64,000 bases of DNA from ZC4RG30 sp963726085 (GTDB taxonomy: Bacteria; Pseudomonadota; Gammaproteobacteria; Steroidobacterales; Steroidobacteraceae): positions 310,001-374,000 of the forward strand of contig CAVSAR010000007.1 of NCBI GenBank assembly GCA_963726085.1, in the 5' to 3' direction. Below are positions 1 through 7,126 of the stretch, one piece after another (position 1 is the first letter of the stretch; each line of letters begins with the position of its first letter). Under the pieces are notes generated by a model. The model did not search any database. It had not been told where the DNA came from and saw only the letters and a list, made by a program, of their open reading frames with translations. The position numbers and the translations under genes were made by a program.

Positions 1-106
1 TGCCTTCTTCAAAGGGCTGCCCATATCGACCTCGCGCTTCTGGCCTTCGGCCGATCCAGTTCCGAAGTAGCGATGCCTGGCGGGCCTTTTCTGTACCGCA
101 GCGGCT

Positions 107-319
107 TCAGTTGGCCACCGCCTGGTCGATCAGGCTGCGCAGGGCCAGCAGGCCATCGCGGTCGATGACCAGGTCGAGCCTGAGGTGTTCGGCCTGCGGG
201 TTCCTGGCGTGGCGCCAGATAGTGGATAGCAGCAGGCTGTAGTGGCCGGCTGGCGCTGTGACGGGGTCGAGATCCGCGATGTAGACGAAGTCCGCGCGGT
301 CGATAATGGTGGATCGCAT
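107..319 (-). CDS. Small hypothetical protein (70 aa)
   Basis: I do not recognise the family. The ATG start is preceded by a good ribosome-binding site (AGGAG, about 6 nt upstream), which is the main reason to accept such a short frame. The protein has no signal peptide or membrane segment. It is moderately acidic, with an alternating pattern in its second half (DLVIDRDGLLALRSLI) suggesting a strand followed by an amphipathic helix. It is transcribed away from the secreted protein at 553; the roughly 230-nt gap between them would hold both promoters, but I see no clear -35/-10 pair. Confidence 0.5.
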   Translation of the reverse strand: MRSTIIDRADFVYIADLDPVTAPAGHYSLLLSTIWRHARNPQAEHLRLDLVIDRDGLLALRSLIDQAVAN

Positions 320-552
320 GACTGGCTCCTGTCCCCGCAGACGTCTGGAACGTCTGCTGCGCGCGGGGTAGAGGCGCAGTACGACGCTTTAGCCATGCAT
401 TTGTTACGCGCCCAGGCAAGTAAGTCTGGTAAATCCGGCGCGGCTGGCGAGGGGCCAGCGAGGCGAACAATAGCAAATCGTGGCGGGAATCGGCTAGTTC
501 TCGGTCACAATAACCGGGTAACCACAGTGGTATTAGCTTGGGGAACGCCAAA

Positions 553-1482
553 TTGAAAACAAGAATCGGCGCGAAATTGGTCTGCCTGGTACTGGCTGCC
601 TGCGGTCTGGCGGTCGCTGCGACCACCGCCTACGCCGCCAAGTCCGCGGCCAAAGTCGCCGCAGCTCCCACCCTCTCCTGTGACCGCGAATGCCTGCGCA
701 GTCACGTCACCCAGCTGCTCTGGGCCCTGGTCAAGCACGACGTCAGCAAGTTGCCGGTCGCTGACAATGTGCGCGTCACCGAAGATGCCGACGTGAAGGC
801 ACTGAAGGATGTCAGCCTGGTCCGCAGCGTCACCGCGCTGCAGGGCTTCCGCCAGGACTTCATCGACGAGCGCATGGGCGTCGTCGGCGCGCACACGTTG
901 GTGGAAGAGAGCGGCGCACCCATCATGCTGGTGGTGCGCCTGAAGGTGGTGGACAACAAGATCACCGAGATCGAGCTGGTACCCACGCGCAGCCGCGCCG
1001 AGGGACTGATCTTCAACCTGGATGGCCTGAAGGCCGGCAGCGCGGTGATGAACTACGCGCCGCGCGCCGATGAGCTGGCCACGCGCGAGGAAGTGCTGAA
1101 GGCCGCGCTGAAATATCCTGAAGGCTTCACCAAGGCAGAGACCTTCGCCGCGGTCAATGCGCCGTTCGCGCCGGATGCATATCGCTACGAGAATGGCCAG
1201 ATCATGGCCGGCCCCGACTGCAAGTTCGCACCAGGCTGCCAGAACATTTCCACGCAGTCACTGGCCATCTTCAAGCGCTTAGGCCCACCGATCTGGCGCG
1301 TGGTCGCAGTGGACGAGCGCATGGGCATCGCGTGGCTGCGCCTGGCCTGGGGAGTGCGGCAGGAAGGCGGGGATCAACTCACCGCGTTCGAGGCGTTCAA
1401 GTTCTATGGCGGGCAGCTGCATGCGGTGGAGGCGTTCATTCGCATACTGCCGATTGAAAAGAGGAAAGGGGGATGGGAGTAG
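553..1482 (+). CDS. Secreted hypothetical protein with signal peptide
   Basis: Predicted exported protein of about 309 residues. A TTG start at 553 gives a classic signal peptide (KTR, a hydrophobic LVCLVLAACGLAVAA core, then cleavage near TAYA-AK); a longer TTG start at 538 is possible but adds non-signal residues. The mature part has four cysteines (CDREC near the N terminus, and C..C in the segment PDCKFAPGCQN), so disulfides are likely in the periplasm. The layout is a short helical N-terminal part followed by two alpha+beta parts that resemble SnoaL/NTF2-like folds, but I cannot assign a function. It stands alone: the next gene begins more than 400 nt downstream. Confidence 0.75.
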   Translation: MKTRIGAKLVCLVLAACGLAVAATTAYAAKSAAKVAAAPTLSCDRECLRSHVTQLLWALVKHDVSKLPVADNVRVTEDADVKALKDVSLVRSVTALQGFRQDFIDERMGVVGAHTLVEESGAPIMLVVRLKVVDNKITEIELVPTRSRAEGLIFNLDGLKAGSAVMNYAPRADELATREEVLKAALKYPEGFTKAETFAAVNAPFAPDAYRYENGQIMAGPDCKFAPGCQNISTQSLAIFKRLGPPIWRVVAVDERMGIAWLRLAWGVRQEGGDQLTAFEAFKFYGGQLHAVEAFIRILPIEKRKGGWE

Positions 1483-1531
1483 GCGCGCATCCAGTCCGAT
1501 TTGCTACGCCGCCAAAGGTTCGCAAAGCCCG

Positions 1532-1783
1532 CTAAACGTCTTGTTGCAGCGAATCGACGACGCGACGGGCTTCCTTCAGTCGGGTGGCGTTGGGTAGCCA
1601 TTGCAAGGGCCAGTTGCAGACCATGAGATCGGGAGACCCGGACAGCTCGGCCCTGTGTTTAGCATGAGAAAAGACTTGCTTCGTAATAAACGCAATGTTT
1701 ACTTTGAAGACAAAAGACTGCCATGTTAAATACTGCGTTTCGTTCTGGCGCCCACCAAACGCAACCTGAGGGTTACCGAACTT
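1532..1783 (-). pseudogene. Start-less ORF, possible gene remnant
   Basis: This minus-strand frame is open for 83 codons between a TGA (1784-1786) and a TAG (1532-1534), but has no ATG, GTG or TTG near its beginning. Its composition is protein-like (segments such as FVFKVNIAFITKQVF and LQWLPNATRLKEARRVV), and its upstream half is more AT-rich than the surrounding genes. It may be the 3' part of a decayed or horizontally acquired gene. I recognise no family. Apart from this frame, 1483-1919 shows only a spurious-looking plus-strand ORF at 1723-1917. Confidence 0.3.
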
Positions 1784-1919
1784 TCAATCCTGCCCCTTTT
1801 CCTCCCACCCCGGCCATGGCGATAACCGGCGAACTACAGCGCCTGCCCTCCGAGGCTGACCCTGCGCTCGGCCTCCTGGACGGGTCAGTCCAGTCCCTTC
1901 AGGTGGAGCGTTCCTAGGC

Positions 1920-2978
1920 GTGGACCCCGTAGCCCACACCCTGTTCGGTGCAGCCTTGGCGGAGAGCGGCCTCAAGAACCGCTCGCGCTACGCCACCGCG
2001 ACGCTGCTGATCGGCGCGAACCTGCCGGACATCGATGTCGTATCCGGACTCTGGGGTTCCGATGTCGAGCTGTATGTCCGCCGCGGCTGGACACACGGCA
2101 TCCTGGCCATGTTCGTGTTCCCGTTTTTGCTCACCGCAGCCGTCGCGCTCTGGCACCGCTGGCGCAGCAGCAAGCCCACCGAGGTTGGTGCGCCACCGTT
2201 TCGCCCGCGCGCCATTCTCGCGCTGGCCTTTCTCGCCGTTGGGTCGCACCCATTGCTGGACTGGCTCAACACTTACGGCGTGCGGCTGTTGATGCCCTTC
2301 GATTCGCGCTGGTTCTATGGTGACACGCTGTTCATCGTAGACCCCTGGTTCTGGCTGCTCGCGGCCGCAGGCGTAGTCATGGCGCGCTCTAAGGGCTGGC
2401 GCGCCGTCGCAGGCTGGGCACTTCTGGCAACGCTGGTGAGCCTGCTAGTCCTGGGCACCAACCTGGTTCCACCTGGCGTCAAGCTGATCTGGTGCGCGGC
2501 CGTGGTGTTGCTAATCGTGCTGCGCTGGCGCCGACCCTCTTGGGCCGCGAGTCACGCAGTGGCTCGCGCCGGTCTGGCCAGCCTGGTGCTCTACATAGGT
2601 ACTGCATACGGCCTTGGGCGATTGGCCGAATCAGAGGTTGCCAAGCGCTTCCCCATGGCGGTTTACGTGCAGGCGAACCCGGCTCCCGCCGTTCCCTTCT
2701 CACATCGTCTTGTCGTGGTGGAAGACGACACCTATCGCATAATCACCGAAGACGGCACGGTTCACGAGCTGGTGCGCCAGAAGCCGGATGCGATCGTGCA
2801 GAAGGCAATGGCGTCAAGCTCGGTCCGGGGATTCATGAACTGGACGCGTTACCCGTACTGGACGGTGGAGGAAGCCACGGACCACTGGATCGTGCGATTC
2901 CAGGACCTGCGCTATCAGGGCCCAGATGTGCCCAACCCTCTGGGCGTCGGCTACGCACAGGTGGAGGTGGCCCGATGA
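1920..2978 (+). CDS. YdjM/DUF457-type inner-membrane metal-dependent hydrolase
   Basis: Member of the LexA-binding, inner-membrane-associated putative hydrolase family (YdjM, DUF457). The family signatures are all present: DPVAHTLFGAAL at the N terminus, NLPDIDV near residue 40, RRGWTHGI near 60 and HPLLDWLNTYG near 110; these His/Asp residues are the presumed metal ligands. Several hydrophobic helices follow (around residues 67-80, 97-110, 140-155, 165-200 and 215-235), then a soluble C-terminal domain of about 110 residues. Start is GTG. The stop overlaps the cyclophilin start (ATGA), so the two genes are probably co-transcribed. The biochemical activity of the family is not established. 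Confidence 0.85.
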   Translation: MDPVAHTLFGAALAESGLKNRSRYATATLLIGANLPDIDVVSGLWGSDVELYVRRGWTHGILAMFVFPFLLTAAVALWHRWRSSKPTEVGAPPFRPRAILALAFLAVGSHPLLDWLNTYGVRLLMPFDSRWFYGDTLFIVDPWFWLLAAAGVVMARSKGWRAVAGWALLATLVSLLVLGTNLVPPGVKLIWCAAVVLLIVLRWRRPSWAASHAVARAGLASLVLYIGTAYGLGRLAESEVAKRFPMAVYVQANPAPAVPFSHRLVVVEDDTYRIITEDGTVHELVRQKPDAIVQKAMASSSVRGFMNWTRYPYWTVEEATDHWIVRFQDLRYQGPDVPNPLGVGYAQVEVAR

Positions 2979-3667
2979 CACTGAAAACCCTCAAGGTCAC
3001 CATTATGAATCCGAAAGCACTGCTTGTTTTCTGTTCCCTGGTGGCAGGGTTTGCCCTCGCTCAAGAGTCTGCGCAGCCCCCACCGCCCGAGCAGTCTCAG
3101 CCTGCTGAACCACAACCAGCGCCCCCGGCGCCTGTACCTGCGCTCGTGAACGTTGTCATCCACACGGTAATGGGCGATATCTCGGTTGCGCTGGAGAAGG
3201 ATCGAGCGCCCATCACGGTGAAGAACTTCCTTCACTACGTCGACACCAAGCGCTTTGATGGCGTCAACTTCTATCGCGCCGTCGCCATCGGGGATGAGGG
3301 CAAGTACGGCATGCTGCAGGGCGGCCCGCGCGCCGATCCCAAGAAGGTGTTCGCGCCGATTGCACACGAAGCGCCGGCCGTAACCGGCCTCAGTCATGTG
3401 GATGGTGCCATCTCGATGGCACGCCTGGCGCCCGGTACTGCCAAGGCCGAGTTCTTCGTCGTGATGGGCAACCTTACGGCGCTCGATGGCAAGCCTGACG
3501 GCAGCGATCCCGGCTACGCTGTGTTTGGGCATGTCACATCGGGCATGGACGTGGTCCATCAGATCATGGGTCTGCCGCGCGACCCGATTGCAGGCAAGGA
3601 ATCCGGCATGCAGGGACAGATGCTGGCACAGCCGGTGAAGATCCTCTCGGTGCGGCGCACGGACTAA
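2975..3667 (+). CDS. Secreted cyclophilin-type peptidyl-prolyl cis-trans isomerase
   Basis: Catalyses cis-trans isomerisation of Xaa-Pro bonds in periplasmic proteins. The chosen ATG overlaps the upstream stop and has GGAGG 7 nt before it; an in-frame ATG at 3005 gives a tighter signal peptide (NPKALLVFCSLVAGFALAQ). A Pro/Gln-rich linker follows. The cyclophilin fold starts near VVIHTVMGDISVALEKD, continues with APITVKNFLHYVD and FDGVNFYR (catalytic Arg region), and ends with AEFFVVMGNL and YAVFGHVTSGMDVV. The usual active-site FxxQGG appears as MLQGGP. It sits in a two-gene unit with the YdjM-like membrane protein. Confidence 0.9.
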   Translation: MTLKTLKVTIMNPKALLVFCSLVAGFALAQESAQPPPPEQSQPAEPQPAPPAPVPALVNVVIHTVMGDISVALEKDRAPITVKNFLHYVDTKRFDGVNFYRAVAIGDEGKYGMLQGGPRADPKKVFAPIAHEAPAVTGLSHVDGAISMARLAPGTAKAEFFVVMGNLTALDGKPDGSDPGYAVFGHVTSGMDVVHQIMGLPRDPIAGKESGMQGQMLAQPVKILSVRRTD

Positions 3668-3698
3668 AGCGTAGGACTGGGCCTACACGGCGGCGATA

Positions 3699-3718
3699 CG
3701 CCTGGCGACGGCCAGGCG
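3699..3718 (+). terminator. Perfect 8-bp hairpin between cyclophilin gene and sodC
   Basis: CGCCTGGC, loop GACG, GCCAGGCG. It lies 32 nt after the cyclophilin stop. No T-tract follows, so this may be a weak or factor-assisted terminator, or an mRNA structure; its right arm also covers the AGGCGG that would serve as the sodC ribosome-binding site. Confidence 0.35.
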
Positions 3719-3728
3719 GCGCATACGC

Positions 3729-4301
3729 ATGCATGCTTTGACTATGAAATCGCCCATGCTGGTGCTGCTGTCTTGCTGCGCCTTGTTGGCCGCGTGCAGC
3801 CGCAGCGCATCTACGACGGCAACGGCTGTCACCCATCCGGCGTCCGCCGCGCCAGGGGCCGCCGCAAAGGCTGTGCTGTTCGGGACTTCGAACAGCCCGG
3901 CCAGCGGTCAATTGCAGTTGTCGGTTTCGGCCACGGGCGTCTCGATAACTGGCGAGATCACTGGCCTGCCGCCGGGGACGGTGCACGGCATCCATGTCCA
4001 TGAAGTCGGCGACTGCTCGGCCATTGATGCCACGAGCGCGGGTGGGCATTTCAATCCGGACCATGCCCAGCATGGTGGGCCGACGTCCACACCGCGGCAT
4101 ATGGGCGATCTGTCCAATATCGAGGCGGACGGGCAGGGCCACGCCAGGGTAAACGCGACGATAGCCGGTGCCACGCTGCGTGACGGTGGCCCCCATGACC
4201 TGATGGGCAAGGCCCTGATCGTGCATGACAAGCCAGACGACTACATGACGCAACCTGCGGGTGATTCTGGCGATCGCATCGCCTGTGGCGTCGTGCGATA
4301 G
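3729..4301 (+). CDS. sodC: Cu/Zn superoxide dismutase, lipoprotein
   Basis: Dismutates superoxide in the periplasm or at the membrane. The N terminus has a hydrophobic signal with lipobox LLAAC (Cys about residue 23), so the enzyme is probably lipid-anchored. All metal ligands are visible: GIHVHEVGDC (Cu-binding His and a disulfide Cys), AGGHFNP (bridging His), then His at HAQH, HMGDLSN (His and Asp for Zn), and the C-terminal half of the disulfide in RIACGVV. Length (190 aa) is normal for lipidated SodC. A later ATG at 3744 would also leave a signal peptide. MsrA, another oxidative-stress enzyme, lies downstream. Confidence 0.95.
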   Translation: MHALTMKSPMLVLLSCCALLAACSRSASTTATAVTHPASAAPGAAAKAVLFGTSNSPASGQLQLSVSATGVSITGEITGLPPGTVHGIHVHEVGDCSAIDATSAGGHFNPDHAQHGGPTSTPRHMGDLSNIEADGQGHARVNATIAGATLRDGGPHDLMGKALIVHDKPDDYMTQPAGDSGDRIACGVVR

Positions 4302-4360
4302 GGTTCAACCCCGCACGGTGGTTCCCGGCCCGTTCGCGCTGCCCCATCCCGGGTCGGGGT

Positions 4361-4388
4361 CAAATCCCGTATCGCGCGCACGGGTTTG
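4361..4388 (+). terminator. Hairpin downstream of sodC
   Basis: CAAA/TTTG and CCCGT/ACGGG pair with one bulged T around a 9-nt loop, 59 nt after the sodC stop. No T-tract follows, so terminator function is only suggested. The rest of 4302-4585 shows nothing I can name except the msrA ribosome-binding site. Confidence 0.3.
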
Positions 4389-4585
4389 GCCAAACGCGCA
4401 TCAAGTGTCGGGCGTGACCGGACTGGAACTGGAACAATTGGCAGCCACGCCAAACTGCACGTTCGATGCGCAGCGATGCGCACTGCACCCGAGGACCAGC
4501 CCCGCAAGGCGCCAGCAGGGATGCCCCGGGGTTGAACGGCACTGACCTGACGAAGAGTAGAATTGACTGCACCTAAGGAGGCGAC

Positions 4586-5104
4586 ATGAATCCAGAACAG
4601 GCCAAATCCGAGCGAGCAATCCTGGCCGGCGGCTGCTTCTGGGGAATGCAGGACCTGATCCGCAAGCGCCCCGGCGTCATCGCAACCCGCGTGGGGTATT
4701 CGGGCGGCGATGTGCCCAACGCCACCTACCGCAAGCACGGCACGCATGCCGAAGCCATTGAAATCCTGTTTGATCCGCAGAAACTCAGCTACCGCCGACT
4801 GCTGGAGTTCTTCTTCCAGGTGCACGATCCCACCACGCACAACCGGCAAGGCAATGACACGGGCGCCAGTTACCGTTCAGCCATCTACTACACCAGCCAG
4901 GAACAAAAGCAGGTTGCGGAAGACACCATTGACGACGTCAATACCTCGGGCCTGTGGCCGGGCAAGGTAGTTACGGAGCTGGCCCCTGCAGGGGACTTCT
5001 GGGAAGCGGAACCCGAGCACCAGGACTACCTGGAACGGTATCCCGACGGCTACACCTGTCACTACGTGCGGCCGGACTGGAAACTGCCGGCCCGCGTTAC
5101 GTAG
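4586..5104 (+). CDS. msrA: Peptide-methionine (S)-S-oxide reductase MsrA
   Basis: Reduces methionine-S-sulfoxide in proteins and free methionine. The catalytic motif GGCFWG is near residues 15-20, with the nucleophilic Cys at about 17. Further conserved blocks are present: GVIATRVGYSGGDVPNATY, the HAEAIEILFDP strand, FFFQVHDPTT, the GNDTGASYRSAIYY segment, and a C-terminal HQDYLERYPDGYTCHYVRP. Length (172 aa) matches cytosolic MsrA. An excellent ribosome-binding site (TAAGGAGG) precedes the ATG, suggesting strong translation. Confidence 0.97.
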   Translation: MNPEQAKSERAILAGGCFWGMQDLIRKRPGVIATRVGYSGGDVPNATYRKHGTHAEAIEILFDPQKLSYRRLLEFFFQVHDPTTHNRQGNDTGASYRSAIYYTSQEQKQVAEDTIDDVNTSGLWPGKVVTELAPAGDFWEAEPEHQDYLERYPDGYTCHYVRPDWKLPARVT

Positions 5105-5109
5105 GTTCG

Positions 5110-5143
5110 GGAACCAGCGACCACATCCTTGGTCGCTGGTTCC
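5110..5143. terminator. 14-bp perfect hairpin between convergent genes
   Basis: GGAACCAGCGACCA, 6-nt loop, TGGTCGCTGGTTCC. It sits exactly between the msrA stop and the stop of the minus-strand BON gene, so it can serve both strands. Neither side carries a long T-tract. Confidence 0.65.
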
Positions 5144-5150
5144 TTGGCGC

Positions 5151-5468
5151 TCACTTCGAAGCCACTACAAGGTCGCTGTGCACGGACTTGACGTTGGCCG
5201 TGGATTTAGCAAGGGCAACGGCGCGGTCCGCATCGGCCTGGGAATCCACCGTGCCTTTGAGCGACACGTTCCCGTTTGCATCCGCATTGACCTGCAGGCG
5301 GTCGTAGCTGCTGACATTGGCTTCCTTGAGCCTGGATTTGACTGCCGTGGCGACTTGCGAGTCCTTGGCGTAGTCCCCTGCTGGCGGGCTGTAGGTATCG
5401 GCTGCATAGACCATGGGCGCACCGATAACCGCCGCCACTAGCGCCGGGAATATCAATGAAGTCTTCAT
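5151..5468 (-). CDS. Periplasmic BON-domain protein
   Basis: Small exported protein (105 aa). A clean signal peptide (MKTSLIFPALVAAVIGAPMVYA) is followed by one BON domain: KDSQVATAVKSRLKEAN, a strand with LQVNADANGNVSLKGTVDS, then QADADRAVALAKSTANVKSV. BON domains such as those of OsmY bind phospholipid surfaces, often under osmotic or envelope stress. The single-domain architecture resembles short OsmY-like proteins. It is monocistronic and shares a hairpin with msrA. Confidence 0.88.
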   Translation of the reverse strand: MKTSLIFPALVAAVIGAPMVYAADTYSPPAGDYAKDSQVATAVKSRLKEANVSSYDRLQVNADANGNVSLKGTVDSQADADRAVALAKSTANVKSVHSDLVVASK

Positions 5469-5597
5469 GGGTTTCCCCTGCTGTGGATGACGCGAACTAT
5501 TTACCCGCGCACGTCCCTATCGCAGCATCGGCGCACTCCCAGCAATTATGTCATCCTCAACCTACGGACGGCTGACGCAACGCAGCGTGGAGGCGAA

Positions 5598-6122
5598 ATG
5601 TCTTTTGTGAATCCCTCGGCAAAGCGATGGCTGGCGGGCTTGGTGCTGCTGCTCGCGGTGAGTGCATGCAAACCCACGGTGCAGGTAGTGGTCGCCGACA
5701 AGGCCACCGATGAAGCCGCGATCCGCCATGTACTCGATGAAGTTGCCCGCACGTTCAATGCGGGCGACTACGATGGCATGTTCAAGCTGTATCGCGACGA
5801 TGTGGTGATCCTGTCCCCCGGCCAGCCGGACATCGTCGGCAAGCAGGCCTGGCGCACGGGGTTGGGCGCACTGCCCAAGGGTGTGGTGATGCAGATGCGC
5901 TTCGATACCCAGGAGCTGGAGATCGCCGGCGATCTTGCCTATGAGCGCGGTACCTTTGTCATCGAGGCAAAGGACCCCAAGACCGACGCGTTGGCGCCGG
6001 TGGTCAAGGCGCGCCACGTGCACATCTTCAAGCGCGAAGCCGATGGCAGCTGGAAGGGGTGGCGGCTGATCGAGAATTCGGCCGATCCGGCCACGGCGCT
6101 GCTGCCCCCGCCACCCAAGTAG
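5598..6122 (+). CDS. SnoaL-like/DUF4440 lipoprotein
   Basis: Predicted lipoprotein: after MSFVNPSAKRW there is a hydrophobic stretch ending in the lipobox-like AVSAC. The mature part looks like a SnoaL/DUF4440 (NTF2-like) domain: EAAIRHVLDEVARTFNAGDYDGMFKLYRDD helix, VVILSPGQPDIVGKQAW, LEIAGDLAYERGTFVIE, and KARHVHIFKREADGSWKGWRLI. These domains bind small ligands, and some are enzymes. The start was chosen for its GGAGG 4 nt upstream and the signal peptide; the open frame extends further upstream without a signal. Confidence 0.8.
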   Translation: MSFVNPSAKRWLAGLVLLLAVSACKPTVQVVVADKATDEAAIRHVLDEVARTFNAGDYDGMFKLYRDDVVILSPGQPDIVGKQAWRTGLGALPKGVVMQMRFDTQELEIAGDLAYERGTFVIEAKDPKTDALAPVVKARHVHIFKREADGSWKGWRLIENSADPATALLPPPPK

Positions 6123-6125
6123 GGA

Positions 6126-7040
6126 TCAGAACCTGTAGGTGGGACCGGCGACTATGAAGAAGCCGCCTTGGAAGTCAGCGCCGACGTCCAGCACCAGCTG
6201 CAGCTTCTTGCTGATCTCGAGGTTCGATCCCAGGTCGTACATCCACGGGGTGTGCGGCTTTTGGTCAGCCTCGAACGTGAGCGTCTGGCCATTGCCCAGG
6301 TCCGTGTGGCCCTTGGCGGTGGCCGCCGTATCCCAGCTGCCGGCACCCAGCCACATCTGCAGCGGCAGGGTGTTGATGCGACCGCGATAGCCGGCGCGCA
6401 CCGTGGCGATGGTCGCCTTGAACCGGTCGTCGAACCCCAGGTCGCTCTGGATGAAGGTGGTATCGAGCACAAAGAAGAAGTTCTTGTACCCGGTGGCCAG
6501 TGCAAGACCGACGCCGCCCACTACACCCTCGAGATGGGTGTCGATGTCCTTCTCGAACTGCAGACTGCCCGGCAGTGGCCCTGGTGCCGGCACGGTGATG
6601 ATGGCGTGGGTGCTGGAATGGTTGTTGACGTAGCCGATCAGCCCATACACATCGAGGAAGGGAAATACGAACGCATCGAACTTGAAGTTGGCGTTGAAGA
6701 CATCGCTCTTGGACCCCAGCGCGAGGAAGTTGCTGACCGAGCCGGGCGGATTCTTCAGTCCCACCCGCACGTCGGTGACGTCGATCCGGCGGTTTCCCAG
6801 TCCGGTCAGGATCAGGCCGGCACCGTACGTCTCGGGCAGTTCATAGCCTCGCTTGAGGGCTTCGTCGGCCAGGAATGGCAGCAGATGCTTCTTTTCGGGC
6901 GGGGCTTTTTCGACCACGACACTGGCATCGGTCGCTGCGCTGTCGGTCGCAGGGACATCAGTGGCCCCAGCGCCCGCGCACCCGGCGCAAATCGACATGG
7001 CTAGCAGCACGGTGTGCGCAACGCGGCTCAATGTATGCAT
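6126..7040 (-). CDS. Outer-membrane beta-barrel protein, transporter-like
   Basis: Exported protein of about 304 residues with a signal peptide (MHTLSRVAHTVLLAMSICAG). After a Pro/Lys/Glu linker there are alternating amphipathic strands (FKFDAFVFPFLDVYGLIGYV, GYKNFFFVLDTTFI, ATIATVRAGYRG, KLQLVLDVGADFQ) and the last strand GGFFIVAGPTYRF ends in Phe, the usual signal for insertion by BAM. I cannot identify a substrate. The ATG at 7040 was preferred over an upstream TTG because it begins the signal peptide directly. The divergent neighbour encodes a PQQ-type dehydrogenase. Confidence 0.8.
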   Translation of the reverse strand: MHTLSRVAHTVLLAMSICAGCAGAGATDVPATDSAATDASVVVEKAPPEKKHLLPFLADEALKRGYELPETYGAGLILTGLGNRRIDVTDVRVGLKNPPGSVSNFLALGSKSDVFNANFKFDAFVFPFLDVYGLIGYVNNHSSTHAIITVPAPGPLPGSLQFEKDIDTHLEGVVGGVGLALATGYKNFFFVLDTTFIQSDLGFDDRFKATIATVRAGYRGRINTLPLQMWLGAGSWDTAATAKGHTDLGNGQTLTFEADQKPHTPWMYDLGSNLEISKKLQLVLDVGADFQGGFFIVAGPTYRF

Positions 7041-7126
7041 CAACAGGATCTTTTCAGGATCGGCCTCAAGCCGCAAGGCGCAATCCGGAGTAAAGTGACG
7101 CCCCTCGAATTAACAGGGGCGGTATC

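Noticed and set aside
1..24. Possible start of a minus-strand gene running off the left edge (ATG at 24 with GAGG upstream)
   Set aside because: Only eight codons are visible, which is too little to support a gene.
1723..1917. 64-codon plus-strand ORF
   Set aside because: No ribosome-binding site, proline-rich shadow-like composition, and it overlaps the more protein-like minus-strand frame.
2492..3004. Long N-terminal extension of the cyclophilin frame
   Set aside because: The region is already coded by the YdjM-like gene; the extension is Arg/Gly-rich and lies before a good start with ribosome-binding site and signal peptide.
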